Assembly: GCF_000739655.1 (NCBI RefSeq)
Contig: NZ_BATR01000122.1
Coordinates: 1-64,000, forward strand
Source: Verrucomicrobium sp. BvORR106
GTDB lineage: Bacteria; Verrucomicrobiota; Verrucomicrobiia; Verrucomicrobiales; Verrucomicrobiaceae
DNA length: 64,000 nt
Reading direction: 5' to 3'
The notes beneath the pieces are model-generated. The model saw only the letters and a program-made list of their open reading frames with translations. It was not told where the DNA came from and ran no database searches. The translations under genes and the position numbers were made by a program. Each line of letters begins with the position of its first letter. Positions within the stretch are counted from its first letter, which is position 1. This document shows, piece by piece, positions 9,577 to 18,376 of this stretch.

Positions 9577-10089
9577 ATGAGCAACATGGCCCCGCCTTTC
9601 GAGTTCGCCCTGAGTCTGCTTGTTGGCAAGCCGCTCTGGGGAATCATTGCTGGCTGGGGAACAGGTTCCCACGTTAGCATGCACTTCGGTCAGAAGCTGA
9701 GGCTGAGCAAGCCGATCCAGAACCTGCACCTCTCAGAGGACTGTAGAATGTTTTCTGGCGAGTATGGACTCTTTCTCCAAGGGGTAGCATGGCGTGTCCT
9801 TCATGCTGGGGTGGTTATTTGTGACTTCAACAGTGACAATCGGACTGGGTGTGAAATGCAGGAAGGGCTGGGCTGGTTGAAGGACAAATTTGTGGTGTCT
9901 GTCCTCGTGGATCCGGCCGACTGGGCATTCAAGATTGAGTTTGAAAAGGATCTCGTGCTCCACGGCGCAGCGGCTCTGGCGTTCGATGATGTGCCAGAGC
10001 GTCGCTTCGACTTCTTCATGCCAGGCTTTGTGTATTCTGTGGATGAAGAAGGGAGTCTGGCGGTGGCGACGCGCTGCCACCAGGTATGA
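9577..10089 (+). CDS. Hypothetical protein
   Basis: 170 residues. I do not recognise the family. It begins MSNMAPPFEFALSLLVGKPL and contains alternating short beta strands (GAGWGTGSHVSMHFG-like, VAWRVLHAGVVICDF, FKIEFEKDLVLHG), so it is probably a small beta-rich cytosolic protein. No signal peptide or membrane helix. It stands alone, divergent from the kinase gene, with an AT-richer 130-bp spacer that may hold promoters for both. Confidence 0.6.
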   Translation: MSNMAPPFEFALSLLVGKPLWGIIAGWGTGSHVSMHFGQKLRLSKPIQNLHLSEDCRMFSGEYGLFLQGVAWRVLHAGVVICDFNSDNRTGCEMQEGLGWLKDKFVVSVLVDPADWAFKIEFEKDLVLHGAAALAFDDVPERRFDFFMPGFVYSVDEEGSLAVATRCHQV

Positions 10090-10488
10090 ATGAAGTTGGG
10101 TGCGAGCTTTCGGTCTGCCTGACGAATCGCGAAATCGCCTCACTGGCGTTTGTCCCTAGAGACGATGGAGGTGATTTGCATCAAGGGTTCGAGGCAAGTT
10201 TGTTGACCGGGGGTGAAGATGAGGTGGGGTGAAAATTTCATGAACCCTGCGTTGAGCCTGAGTTTTTTGCCGATCCCTGACCTCTTTCGTGCCGCTGGCG
10301 GCTGGACCTGTGCACGGGTGGCGACCACTTATTCACATGTTCGCGTCGCCGGGTTCCGCCAGAACGGTGCGCCGCTTGTGAGACTGTCTGAGACCGCCCG
10401 GGGTTGTGCGGCATCTTTTCGAGCTTCCAGCCCACAGCAACACTTGCACGTGGCTGCCGCATGGCGTACCTGATGCTCTACCGGAGCC
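10090..10488. other. Non-coding stretch of about 400 bp
   Basis: No convincing gene. Short ORFs on both strands have unnatural composition. An unresolved leftward frame (about 10333-11361) crosses the right part. I see no terminator or repeat. Confidence 0.4.
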
Positions 10489-10677
10489 ATGCTTTTTCAT
10501 CCCATGCAAGAGTTTAAACCTGAAGTCATCGAAGCCCTGCTGAAGCTCCCCGGTCTGGTGGGCTGGCAGGTACGCCTCTGCGAGGCCGCGCTCTACGGTG
10601 ACGACTACTCGGAGTATGATCTGGCGGACCTCATCCAGTCCCGCTGGCGGGAGCTCATGGAGCGGGGTGCGGTGTGA
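10489..10677 (+). CDS. Small hypothetical protein
   Basis: 62 residues, MLFHPMQEFKPEVIEALLKL at the start, predicted to be mostly helical with an amphipathic first helix and an acidic end (YDLADLIQSRWRELM). No family recognised. Composition is protein-like and it starts on a good ATG. A leftward frame across the same bases is judged less likely. Could be a small regulatory or structural protein; no function is claimed. Confidence 0.45.
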   Translation: MLFHPMQEFKPEVIEALLKLPGLVGWQVRLCEAALYGDDYSEYDLADLIQSRWRELMERGAV

Positions 10678-11034
10678 AGAAGTGAGGCGAGAACAGTCCG
10701 CATTTATGGCTCGGCTTGAGGCCCCGCCTTCAGGGGCGCTCTGGTTGGCGTCTGCACGGGGTGTGATCTCGATCTCTGTCGCGTCTCTATGGAGTGCCCA
10801 GAGGGATGCCCCATAGAGTGGCATGATGAGTGTTACCGCGAACTCGGTTCCTCTCACCGCCGTCGTGCCACCATGCAGGATGACTGGGTAGATTTCTCCA
10901 AATGCATTTCCAGTGGTAGGACTGTTTTCGGAAGTTTGACCTACGGTGGGTGTTGCATGAATTCGAAGCTTCTTCACACCAGCCAGCGCAATTGCAAAGA
11001 CGTGGGGATCGCCTAAGGTGGACCCATCCGTTGC
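10678..11034. other. Non-coding stretch of about 360 bp, possibly a gene remnant
   Basis: No forward gene is convincing. On the reverse strand a stretch reads GNAFGEIYPVILHGG and then TAVRGTEFAVTL, faintly like a FecR-type fold. The frame has no matching start or rest of domain, so at most this is a decayed remnant. Confidence 0.3.
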
Positions 11035-11406
11035 ATGCTGAATTTGTTTCGCCGCTTTTTCCAGGCCACAGGTAACAGACCATCTGTAGATGCGCTCTGT
11101 TGCGATGAGGTTGGTCGTCCGGTGCTGGACAGGGATGACGAGTGGTGGCTGGAGGTGAATGGTGAGCGGATCGCGCTCCTGAGAGATCGCCGATCTGTGG
11201 AAATGTTTTGGAGCAGTTTTCTGGTTGTGCCAGTCACGGAGAATCCCGTCTGGCTGCGACAGCTGGGAGAACGGGATTTCTGGCTGAGCCTGACTCCGGA
11301 AAACTGCACTTTCCGCAATCGTAGCCGTGATGTGGTTTCTTCTCACCCCTTTGCTGCACAAAATCCTTTCGTGGTGCCTGGGAGAGTGCTGATGCGCAGA
11401 CTTTAG
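11035..11406 (+). CDS. Hypothetical protein
   Basis: 123 residues. Protein-like composition with repeated Trp (EWWLEVNG, VEMFWSSF, PVWLRQLGERDFWLSL) and alternating strands, suggesting a small beta-rich fold. No signal sequence and no family recognised. The reverse-strand frame over the same region is open too, so the call rests on amino-acid composition only. Confidence 0.45.
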   Translation: MLNLFRRFFQATGNRPSVDALCCDEVGRPVLDRDDEWWLEVNGERIALLRDRRSVEMFWSSFLVVPVTENPVWLRQLGERDFWLSLTPENCTFRNRSRDVVSSHPFAAQNPFVVPGRVLMRRL

Positions 11407-11548
11407 GTGGGCTTTGGTTTGTGCAGGTCAGTAACGATTCTTGTTGGACGTGGGGTGAAACTTTGGATGAAGGACCACAATCCCATCCGATGAGTAGCCC
11501 TCTCCCAAGCGGCCGGGAGAGGTGGAATGCGAGCTGCCTCCACCCGGT

Positions 11549-12766
11549 CTACGGCGCTCTGCCCAGGCCAGCACCCACGTCCGCTGCAGAGGTGCCAGTG
11601 ACCAGCCCCGTGAAGGTGCCAGAGGCAATGAGTCGCGCCTGGAGGATCATAGGATTGACGGGCTGCCCAGAAGCAGCCAGGCGCTGGCTCCAGAGGGCGG
11701 CGAGACCGGCGACGTGCGGGGTGGCCATGCTGGTGCCGCTGATGGTATTCATGCCTCCGTTGAGCCAGGCAGAGTTCACGGCCACGCCGGGTCCGGCGAG
11801 GGTGGCGCCCGTGTTCGAGAAGGGGGCTACGCGAAGACCGGTGGGGGATTGGCCCAAGGCACCGATCCCGATGATGCCGGGGGCGGCGGCGGGCGGGGAG
11901 AGGTTGATGGTGTAGGGAGTTGGCAGCGTGCGCTCGCTCTCGTTCCCGGTGGCTGCCACCACCGTCACCCCTAGGCCAAACGCGGCCCTGGCGGCGAAGA
12001 AGGACGCGAGTTTCTCAAAAAGCATCACATTGGCCCGGTAGGCCTCCAATGCCATGGAGGTAGCAGGCTCTACGGCCAGTCCCTGGCTCACCACTTGCTG
12101 TACGAAGCCTGGGAAATCGATCCCCAGGGACATGGAAATAACCGTCGCGCCCTCGTCAGCCGCCCACTGCATGGCCAGCGCCAGGACATCGCTCCCGCCA
12201 CCAGAGGGGCCTCCGAGCACCTTGCCAATGACCGCCTGGGTAATGCCCGGTGCCACGCTGAAGCGAAGGTTGTTTAGCGGACGGCCGAAGATGGTGCCTG
12301 CGCAGTGGGTGCCGTGGCCGTTGTCGTCCTCCACGCTGCCTGCACCGGTGAAGTCCCGGGTGGTGAGGTTCACTCCGGCGAAGGCGGGGTGGTCCTGGTC
12401 GATTCCCGTGTCCAGGACGGCGACCTTCACGCCGGTACCGTTGAATTGGGAAACATCGGCACCGATGGCGTTTACTCCCCAGGTGGTGTTGGCCGCAGCG
12501 GGATCGGCGGTGAATCCCGGACCCGCGTCACGGGGCTCAATGAGTTTCAGTGGCATTACCGGTGCTCCCACCACCACATCGGGATCGCGATTGATGTCCC
12601 GTATTTCCGCCTCGGTGACTCCCGAGGCGGTTTCCAGAGTCATGCCAGCACTGGCGGCGGCCATGCTGACGGCTGCTTCTAGTCCGGGGGTGGCGAGTGG
12701 GCCGGTGATGGGATCCCTCGTGGCGCGGAGAGAGGGGACACGGAGGATCGTTATGGAGTGTTTCAT
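11549..12766 (-). CDS. S8-family subtilisin-like serine protease
   Basis: 405 residues. The full catalytic set is visible: Asp in VAVLDTGIDQDHP, His in DNGHGTHCAGT, oxyanion Asn in VVAATGNES and Ser in SGTSMATPHVAGLAAL. An N-terminal part of about 100 residues precedes the Asp motif and may be an inhibitor-like prodomain. There is no obvious signal peptide, so the enzyme may be cytosolic or exported in another way. Length fits a minimal subtilase with a short propeptide. It stands alone on its strand. Confidence 0.92.
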   Translation of the reverse strand: MKHSITILRVPSLRATRDPITGPLATPGLEAAVSMAAASAGMTLETASGVTEAEIRDINRDPDVVVGAPVMPLKLIEPRDAGPGFTADPAAANTTWGVNAIGADVSQFNGTGVKVAVLDTGIDQDHPAFAGVNLTTRDFTGAGSVEDDNGHGTHCAGTIFGRPLNNLRFSVAPGITQAVIGKVLGGPSGGGSDVLALAMQWAADEGATVISMSLGIDFPGFVQQVVSQGLAVEPATSMALEAYRANVMLFEKLASFFAARAAFGLGVTVVAATGNESERTLPTPYTINLSPPAAAPGIIGIGALGQSPTGLRVAPFSNTGATLAGPGVAVNSAWLNGGMNTISGTSMATPHVAGLAALWSQRLAASGQPVNPMILQARLIASGTFTGLVTGTSAADVGAGLGRAP

Positions 12767-13302
12767 AGGATGAGATGGTGGTGGGTGTGGGAAGGAGGCA
12801 GATCAGAATTGCAGCGACAACAGAGGTTCCATGAAACAACTGATGAGTTGGCGGAGGCGCCGAATTGCCCCGTGTCGCGAACGTGGACATCCCTTGCCGA
12901 TGGATGTGCGGTCGGTGAAAGTGAAACCTTCCCGAGAAGGTTTGAAAGGAGGCGGCCGTGAAGTCAGGCGACTGTCCCAGGTGCAGAACGCAGGATCAAC
13001 TTAACAAGAAGGGTGGATTGAGCTCGCGGATGGCTCCAGCCTGGATGTTGGCCAAGGCATCGCGCGGTGCAGCAAGATTCGGTGTTCCTGAAGTCGTGAA
13101 TAAAGGTCGCTCAGCCGCTGGCGACGTCAAGTGATTGCGTGGCGCAAAGAAAGCGCCGAAATTATTAGTGTACGGAGAAAAACAGGGCTCCAGGGAGATG
13201 CTCTGCCTGGGAATGCCTGACTGAATTGATGAGTCCCCGGAGTTGCTCTGCTTCCGTCTTGAAGCTTCATTGGGCTGCGTGCACGCTGACCGTGATTTTC
13301 CG
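12767..13302. other. Non-coding stretch of about 540 bp
   Basis: No convincing gene on either strand. A leftward frame at 12996-13424 is rich in Ser, Pro and Ala and lies antisense to the next gene, so I take it as a shadow. Promoters for the flanking divergent genes must lie here, but I cannot point to boxes. Confidence 0.4.
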
Positions 13303-13812
13303 ATGACCTTCACCCATCTTGAGAGTTCAGAAGCCGACGACTTTGAGGCGGAGCAAGTGCTCCATAGCCTGATGCTGGGCGGGGATGAGATGGCGCTGAA
13401 GGCGGCTTGCTGGGCGATTCTCACGGCGGAGTGCTTCCCGCCCCGACTGGGGGCTGCCTACGCGGCCGTACAGCAGGTAAGTGCACACCCTGGCTGGAGG
13501 GATGAGTTCTGGAGCCGCATTCTCAGCCACGCAGGCAGCTGGACATCGGCCCAGTTGGCGAACTGGCTGAGTGGGCACTACTACTTCTCATACACAAAGC
13601 AGGATTTCGAAAAGTTCGTGGAGCTTACAGGTTCGATCGCTTCCAGCCATGATCGGCGCTGTGTCGCCGTCATGTTGTTTACCTGGCGGCGGTTGGGGGA
13701 GGATGAAGCGCGAGTCCTCCAGTTCATGGACGTGACTTCCAGATCCGGCAGCGGGGCCTCCGGAGTTGTTCATGTAGGCCCGTCGGCGGCGCCGGATAAC
13801 GAGATGCTTTGA
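13303..13812 (+). CDS. Hypothetical protein, probably helical
   Basis: 169 residues from ATG 13303 (MTFTHLESSEADDFEAEQVL); an in-frame start at 13243 would add 20 Cys/Arg-containing residues of poor quality. Successive helices (EMALKAACWAILTAECFPPR, WTSAQLANWLSGHYYFS, DRRCVAVMLFTWRRLGED) recall helical-repeat proteins of the HEAT type, but no repeat is firm. No signal peptide. Divergent from the subtilase. Confidence 0.6.
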   Translation: MTFTHLESSEADDFEAEQVLHSLMLGGDEMALKAACWAILTAECFPPRLGAAYAAVQQVSAHPGWRDEFWSRILSHAGSWTSAQLANWLSGHYYFSYTKQDFEKFVELTGSIASSHDRRCVAVMLFTWRRLGEDEARVLQFMDVTSRSGSGASGVVHVGPSAAPDNEML

Positions 13813-13894
13813 GGGTAGGGGGCGAGCGGCGTTTTTGTAACTTTCGCAATACGGATAAGCCTTGACAGGGTAAGGCAAAAGCGTATGCGTGGTT

Positions 13895-15016
13895 ATGGTA
13901 GGTGTGAAGTTTTTGATCGCGTGTTGCCGCGTGCTGGCGGTAGTTTTGACGCTGAGTGGAAGTCTGGCTTTCGCACAAAGTGGGGTCGTGGTCGTACGGT
14001 CTCGTCCAGGCCAGCTGGATGAATTTGCGTCGGCGATGGCCTTTACCCAGATGGGGAACTACGGGGTCGTCACTCATTTCACGACGGGGCCTGGTGCCCC
14101 GGTGATCGTGGAGAACGCGACCATTGCTGGCCTGTTTGTGACCGGAGATTTGCCGGGCAGCGAACTCGCTGGAGATGACGCGGTGGCGAAGCTGAAGAAG
14201 CGCCGGGACGAGCTTGCCGATGCGACGCGTCGCTTCCCTTCTGCCCGGGCATTGCTCAACCCCGTACTGGCAGAGCTGCAGGACAGTCTCTCCCGCCTGT
14301 CCGCCGGGGAGGTGCGGCACGAAGACAAGTGGATCTCCGCCCAGCAGTATCAAGCTTTCAAAGCCAAGGGGCAGGAGCTCGCGGATCTGGGTAAGAAACG
14401 TGAAGCCAATCTCACCAGCAAGCAGAGTAATCTGGCCGCGAAGTGGTTGCTCTCCAGCCATCGGAGTTATGTGGCGGAGTTGGAACTGCATCATCGTAAG
14501 GCGCAGGGTGCGGCCAAGATAGGCGGGGGCACCGAGGCCGAGGCGGAAGCTGACAAGGGTGTATCGGCATTGCCCGGATTGCCCTTTGCGCTGCCTCCTT
14601 CGATTGTTCAGGGAGGAGTGTTGTTGCCTAAATATCGTGATGCAGAAGTGGCACTCAAGATGGGCCAGACAGACAGTGCTGCCGCGATGGTGCACGTGAC
14701 CAGCGGTGAAAAGTGCGTGTCCTGCCGCCTCGCTTTCACCGTGACCCGGAACGGAGACGTCGTTCAGAATAAAGAGGAGGTTCGGGCCGCCGCCTCGTTG
14801 ATCGGCCAAATGGATTACGCCGTATCCAGCTGGCTGTTGCTGGCCATCACCTCCGCGCAAACCCGGTTTGACTTCAACAAGGCGGCGGGAACGGCCTCTG
14901 AGACGGTGTCCATCCAGCGCGAGATTTCTGGAGTGGACTGTGAGCTCATCATGATGGCGGAAACCAGCAACGATGTTGGGCAGCTTTGCGCAGTGTATTG
15001 CCTGACACTCCGCTAG
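13895..15016 (+). CDS. Secreted protein of unknown function
   Basis: 373 residues from ATG 13895; a GTG at 13889 is also possible. It opens with a signal peptide ending near LSGSLAFAQ. A coiled, Lys/Glu-rich middle (about residues 95-200; DDAVAKLKKRRDELADATRR) is followed by a Gly-rich linker and a C-terminal domain with CVSCRLAF and two more Cys. Its stop is 36 bp before the GYF_2 gene, so the two probably form an operon concerned with the cell envelope. No family recognised. Confidence 0.7.
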   Translation: MVGVKFLIACCRVLAVVLTLSGSLAFAQSGVVVVRSRPGQLDEFASAMAFTQMGNYGVVTHFTTGPGAPVIVENATIAGLFVTGDLPGSELAGDDAVAKLKKRRDELADATRRFPSARALLNPVLAELQDSLSRLSAGEVRHEDKWISAQQYQAFKAKGQELADLGKKREANLTSKQSNLAAKWLLSSHRSYVAELELHHRKAQGAAKIGGGTEAEAEADKGVSALPGLPFALPPSIVQGGVLLPKYRDAEVALKMGQTDSAAAMVHVTSGEKCVSCRLAFTVTRNGDVVQNKEEVRAAASLIGQMDYAVSSWLLLAITSAQTRFDFNKAAGTASETVSIQREISGVDCELIMMAETSNDVGQLCAVYCLTLR

Positions 15017-15052
15017 AACTTTTTTTGGCACATCCCCAAGGAACCCCCCTCC

Positions 15053-16063
15053 ATGGAATACTATTACCTGAATGCCAGCGGCACCCCTGTGGGACCGATG
15101 CCCTGGAGCGCCATCCGCAGCCTCCGTGAGGCCCGGGTGATCCTGAATGAGACGCTCGTCGCAGCCGAGGGCTCAGACGAATGGGCTTCCTATATCGTCT
15201 TGATCACGCAAGGCGAGTCGCCTGTTGTTGGCTCAGTTGCCACTGGGGCGGAAGCGTCGGGCGAGTCATCGCCGGAGGCAAATGCATCGGTGCCGGGTAT
15301 CCTCAAGCCTCTGCCGGTGCTCGCGCCCGTCACGCTGCCGCTTAATACGACGGCGACCGGTACCGGAACCACGGGGGGAGCATCAAAAGGGCGCAACATC
15401 CTCTTGCTCGGGATTTTTGGCGTCCTGGTACTGCTCCTGTTGGGCACGGCTGGGATTGCTGCGCTGCTTTACTTCCGGGGGGCGGCTCCCACGGCAGAAA
15501 CTGAGCTTGCGAGCGATGACTCCGGTGCCAATACGCGGGGAAGGGGAGTTCCCAAGGTGGACCCACATGAATCCCGGCATCCGCGTCCCGATGGCGCTGG
15601 CGGATTGCCGTCCGGCTCCAGCGTAGCCAGCACCCCTTCGCCGACTCCGCTCGCCAGCAGCAATCCGGCTCCAGGTGGTGCGGCGGTGGTGACGCCTCCT
15701 CCAGCTGGCACCTCCGATGTTACTCCAACGTCCCCCAAGGTGGCTCCGTCGAACTATCGCGATCCTTTGGCGGAGTGGTACGACTTTGGTTACCGTCAGG
15801 GAAAGAGCGTGCTTCGGGTGCATGAGACCTTTGGGCGTCCCCCCGTAGCCACCCGCACTCAACTCTATCAGTTGCTGAAAAACCTTGATGTGGAGCCAGC
15901 CGCCGTCAAGCCGGATGCCCTGGAGATCTGCATGCGCGGGTACAGTGATGGCATCTCTGGGCTCGAGATGGTCATGACCGTGCCTGAGGGGGCGATCACC
16001 AGTATTCTGCCACAGGAGTTGCGGGGCTATCACACTTACAAAGGAGGGGGCCGCTCTCGCTGA
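15053..16063 (+). CDS. GYF_2-domain transmembrane protein; likely 5' part of a frameshifted GYF_2-TM-trypsin gene
   Basis: 336 residues. The N-terminus MEYYYLNASGTPVGPM is a GYF_2 (DUF4339) domain, a bacterial adaptor that binds proline-rich peptides. Then come a Thr/Gly linker, one transmembrane helix (about residues 115-140, LLLGIFGVLVLLLLGTAG), a Pro/Ser-rich spacer and a globular region. The frame stops just after a run of five G (16046-16050). If one G is removed, it reads on without stop through AALAEESGDFASRARAAS into the trypsin-like frame at 16104-16703, for a joined protein of 549 residues. So this and the next entry are probably one gene, split by a real mutation or a sequencing error. 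Confidence 0.8.
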   Translation: MEYYYLNASGTPVGPMPWSAIRSLREARVILNETLVAAEGSDEWASYIVLITQGESPVVGSVATGAEASGESSPEANASVPGILKPLPVLAPVTLPLNTTATGTGTTGGASKGRNILLLGIFGVLVLLLLGTAGIAALLYFRGAAPTAETELASDDSGANTRGRGVPKVDPHESRHPRPDGAGGLPSGSSVASTPSPTPLASSNPAPGGAAVVTPPPAGTSDVTPTSPKVAPSNYRDPLAEWYDFGYRQGKSVLRVHETFGRPPVATRTQLYQLLKNLDVEPAAVKPDALEICMRGYSDGISGLEMVMTVPEGAITSILPQELRGYHTYKGGGRSR

Positions 16064-16103
16064 GGAATCGGGCGACTTCGCCTCCCGAGCCCGTGCCGCC
16101 AGT

Positions 16104-16703
16104 GTGATGATTCTTGCGCTCGGACGGTCCAGCAAGGAGCACAGTCAGGGCTCAGGCTTCTTCATCGCACCAGGCATCATCGTGACCAACCGGCATGTGG
16201 TGGACAAAGGGTCGAAACTCATCGTTATCATGCCCGACAAGACTGAGGTCACCGCGAAGCTCGTGGGCAAGTCCACGACCATCGACGCGGCAGTGCTCAA
16301 GGTGGACCGGACCAATCATTCCAGTCTGCGATTTGCCAGGTCCTCATCGGTGCAGATCGGCTCCCAGGTCTGTGCCGTGGGGTATCCCGTTTCTGACTAT
16401 CTCGCCGCCGCGAGTGGGACGGCGGATTTCTCCAAGGCGCTGGCGGGCATCTCGCCCACCAGCACCTACGGGCGCATCGGCGGGCGTCAGACGCTCAAGA
16501 ACACCAAATGCCTTCACCTCGACCTTAATCTTAACCCCGGCAACAGCGGTGGCCCGGTCATGGATCGAGCCAGTCAGGTCGTTGGCGTCAGTACCTACAA
16601 GCTCATGGGAGCCGATGGCACAGTTCAAGGTATGAACTTTGCCATTGAGGCAGATCTCGTCCGGCAGTTTGTCGAGGAAACCGTTCCAGGCATCCGGTTG
16701 TAG
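16104..16703 (+). CDS. Trypsin-like (S1/HtrA-type) serine protease domain; likely 3' part of the preceding gene
   Basis: 199 residues from GTG 16104 or ATG 16107. The triad is visible: His in VTNRHVV, Asp in TTIDAAVLKV, Ser in NPGNSGGPVMD, as in HtrA/DegP-type trypsin_2 domains without a PDZ domain. In-frame codons continue upstream of the start in good protein-like sequence with no ribosome-binding site of their own, which supports fusion to the GYF_2 protein across the G5 run. If so, the protease lies on one side of the membrane and the GYF_2 adaptor on the other. Confidence 0.82.
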   Translation: MMILALGRSSKEHSQGSGFFIAPGIIVTNRHVVDKGSKLIVIMPDKTEVTAKLVGKSTTIDAAVLKVDRTNHSSLRFARSSSVQIGSQVCAVGYPVSDYLAAASGTADFSKALAGISPTSTYGRIGGRQTLKNTKCLHLDLNLNPGNSGGPVMDRASQVVGVSTYKLMGADGTVQGMNFAIEADLVRQFVEETVPGIRL

Positions 16704-16730
16704 GGGCTGCCCTCACCTGGTTGGCCGATA

Positions 16731-16772
16731 GACACCCTGCTCCTCTTCCTCTGTTCGAGAAAGCAGGGTGTC
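16731..16772. terminator. Bidirectional hairpin terminator
   Basis: GACACCCTGCT at 16731-16741 pairs perfectly with AGCAGGGTGTC at 16762-16772 (11 bp, 20-nt loop). It lies between two convergent genes. No long T tract on either side, so efficiency is uncertain. Confidence 0.6.
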
Positions 16773-16798
16773 ATTCACAAGATCGATCTGGACCCGGA

Positions 16799-17395
16799 TC
16801 AGTTGGCCGGCTTCTTCAGGCTGTCTAAGCCTGAGGTGGAACTGCTGCTGCTCGTTCCGGCGGCGCCTCCGCCCTTCAGGATTTTCTCCATGTCCTCAAG
16901 CACTTTGCGCGGCCCCACGTATTTGCCGTCCACATAGGAGTCAGAGAGGACCTTGCCGGTTTCATCGATGAAGACCAGGCAGGGGATGCCTCGTCCGGAG
17001 TATTTGGTAAGTCCTGGGGTGTCCTTCTTGTTGTCAAACGCCAGCGCTGGCCAGTCCATGCCGTCCTCCTTCATGTACGCTGCCATGTCCTCCGCTGAAC
17101 GGTCGCTGCTCACGAAGATGAGCTCAAACTGGGGGTTCTTGCTCTTGTTGCGCTTGTACCAGCGCACCAGATCAGGTGTGAACGCCCGGCACGGTCCGCA
17201 CCAGGAGGCGGAGTAGTAGATGGCGTAGTACTTGGACTGGGCAAGTGCCGCATCGTCGAACTTGTCCACCTTGCGTCCTTTGGACTCCACGAGCTTGCCT
17301 TTGAACCCGGGATACACCGTATTGTCAGCCTGGAGCGCCCCAGCACCAGCCAACAGTGCCGCCGCAACGGCCATGTAGAGGAAGTTGGTTTTCAT
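16799..17395 (-). CDS. Exported thioredoxin-like (nucleoredoxin/TlpA-type) protein
   Basis: 198 residues from ATG 17395, chosen because a signal peptide follows at once (MKTNFLYMAVAAALLAGAGA). The redox motif WCGPC sits in YYSASWCGPCRAF, and the cis-Pro region is GIPCLVFIDETGK. The thioredoxin fold is complete; the Ser-rich C-terminal tail is probably flexible. It should act as a periplasmic thiol-disulfide reductant, or in disulfide handling of secreted proteins. The longer in-frame ORF upstream overlaps the LuxR gene region and is not used. Confidence 0.88.
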   Translation of the reverse strand: MKTNFLYMAVAAALLAGAGALQADNTVYPGFKGKLVESKGRKVDKFDDAALAQSKYYAIYYSASWCGPCRAFTPDLVRWYKRNKSKNPQFELIFVSSDRSAEDMAAYMKEDGMDWPALAFDNKKDTPGLTKYSGRGIPCLVFIDETGKVLSDSYVDGKYVGPRKVLEDMEKILKGGGAAGTSSSSSTSGLDSLKKPAN

Positions 17396-17495
17396 CACAC
17401 CATTGTGGTGCGCCTCCGGAAACTTGGAAAGCAAAGTTTTGGCGGAGCGATGGGTGGCCCCAATGACGGGCAACGCGAAGTCTGGAGCAAGGATG

Positions 17496-18269
17496 CTATC
17501 CGCCGAACCTCGCAGGATACATTTTCTCCAGAGCCACGCGACTGGCAGCCAGACGGTTTTCAACCCCCAGCTTGGGATAAATGCGCTCCAGATGGACCCG
17601 CACGGTGCCGGGCGAGATGTTGAGGATGGTGGCGGTGTCCGCGTTGGTTTTGCCTTCGGAGACCCAGTAGAGCACCTCTTGCTCACGGGGCGTCAGCCCC
17701 AGTCCCACCAGGCGATCGGATGCGGGGCCGCTGGATGCGGTGCGGGGCGGATTCAGCGTCAGCACTGCTCGCAGGTGGGGCAAAAGCAGGGTGAAAAGGA
17801 GGCGGTCCCGCTCGGTGAAACTGCGTTCCTCCCGGATGACGCATCCCTGAAAGAGTGATCCACCGGGCAGACGCATGTCTACACCCAAGTCGTCTTCCAG
17901 GCGTACGGAACCGCGATCCACATTGTAGAGATCGGTGCGCTGCCACCGGGTCTGGCTCAGGAAGTCGGACACGCTCAGGACTTCACCCCGTGGTCCGGAC
18001 TGCAGCCGCGGATGGGATTGCAAAAGACGAAACTGCTCGGGGCTCCAGTTGAAGGCTCCTCTCTCTGAAAGCGCAAAATCAGGTGCCGTCTCCGGCAATG
18101 CCGGGCTAAGGCATGCTGCAGCCACGGTCCCGCCCACGACTGTCGCCAGGGTGCGGGCGATCATCGGCATGGCCTCCTCCTGAAGCGCACCCGCATAAAG
18201 CGCCGCCACGTGATCATTGAACCGACGGCATTCAGCCGCGGACAAGGCCGGTGGAGAGGGAAGGTTCAT
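17496..18269 (-). CDS. LuxR-type HTH transcriptional regulator
   Basis: 257 residues from ATG 18269 (MNLPSPPALSAAECRRFN). The C-terminus is a standard GerE/LuxR helix-turn-helix: LTPREQEVLYWVSEGKTNAD, then ILNISPGTVRVHLERIY. The N-terminal 180 residues are GAF-like in pattern (LFTLLLPHLRAVL before the HTH) but have no receiver aspartate, so it is not a classical response regulator. Upstream codons of the longer frame are poor. Target genes are unknown; the MBL-fold gene and thioredoxin gene lie on either side, same strand. Confidence 0.87.
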   Translation of the reverse strand: MNLPSPPALSAAECRRFNDHVAALYAGALQEEAMPMIARTLATVVGGTVAAACLSPALPETAPDFALSERGAFNWSPEQFRLLQSHPRLQSGPRGEVLSVSDFLSQTRWQRTDLYNVDRGSVRLEDDLGVDMRLPGGSLFQGCVIREERSFTERDRLLFTLLLPHLRAVLTLNPPRTASSGPASDRLVGLGLTPREQEVLYWVSEGKTNADTATILNISPGTVRVHLERIYPKLGVENRLAASRVALEKMYPARFGG

Positions 18270-18376
18270 GGGGTGCGAGAAGTGAAAGGGCGCATAAGAG
18301 AGCAGAACTTCGGCCGTGGGAAAGGGGAATGTACCGGTGCGTCGGTGCGGCAGGTTGCCGCCCTCCCGTCCCAAGC

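Noticed and set aside
10333-11361. Leftward ORF of 342 codons
   Set aside because: Most of it has unnatural composition. Only a stretch of about 30 residues looks faintly FecR-like; two forward ORFs over the same bases look better.
12996-13424. Leftward ORF of 142 codons
   Set aside because: Rich in Ser, Pro and Ala, antisense to a better forward gene at 13303.
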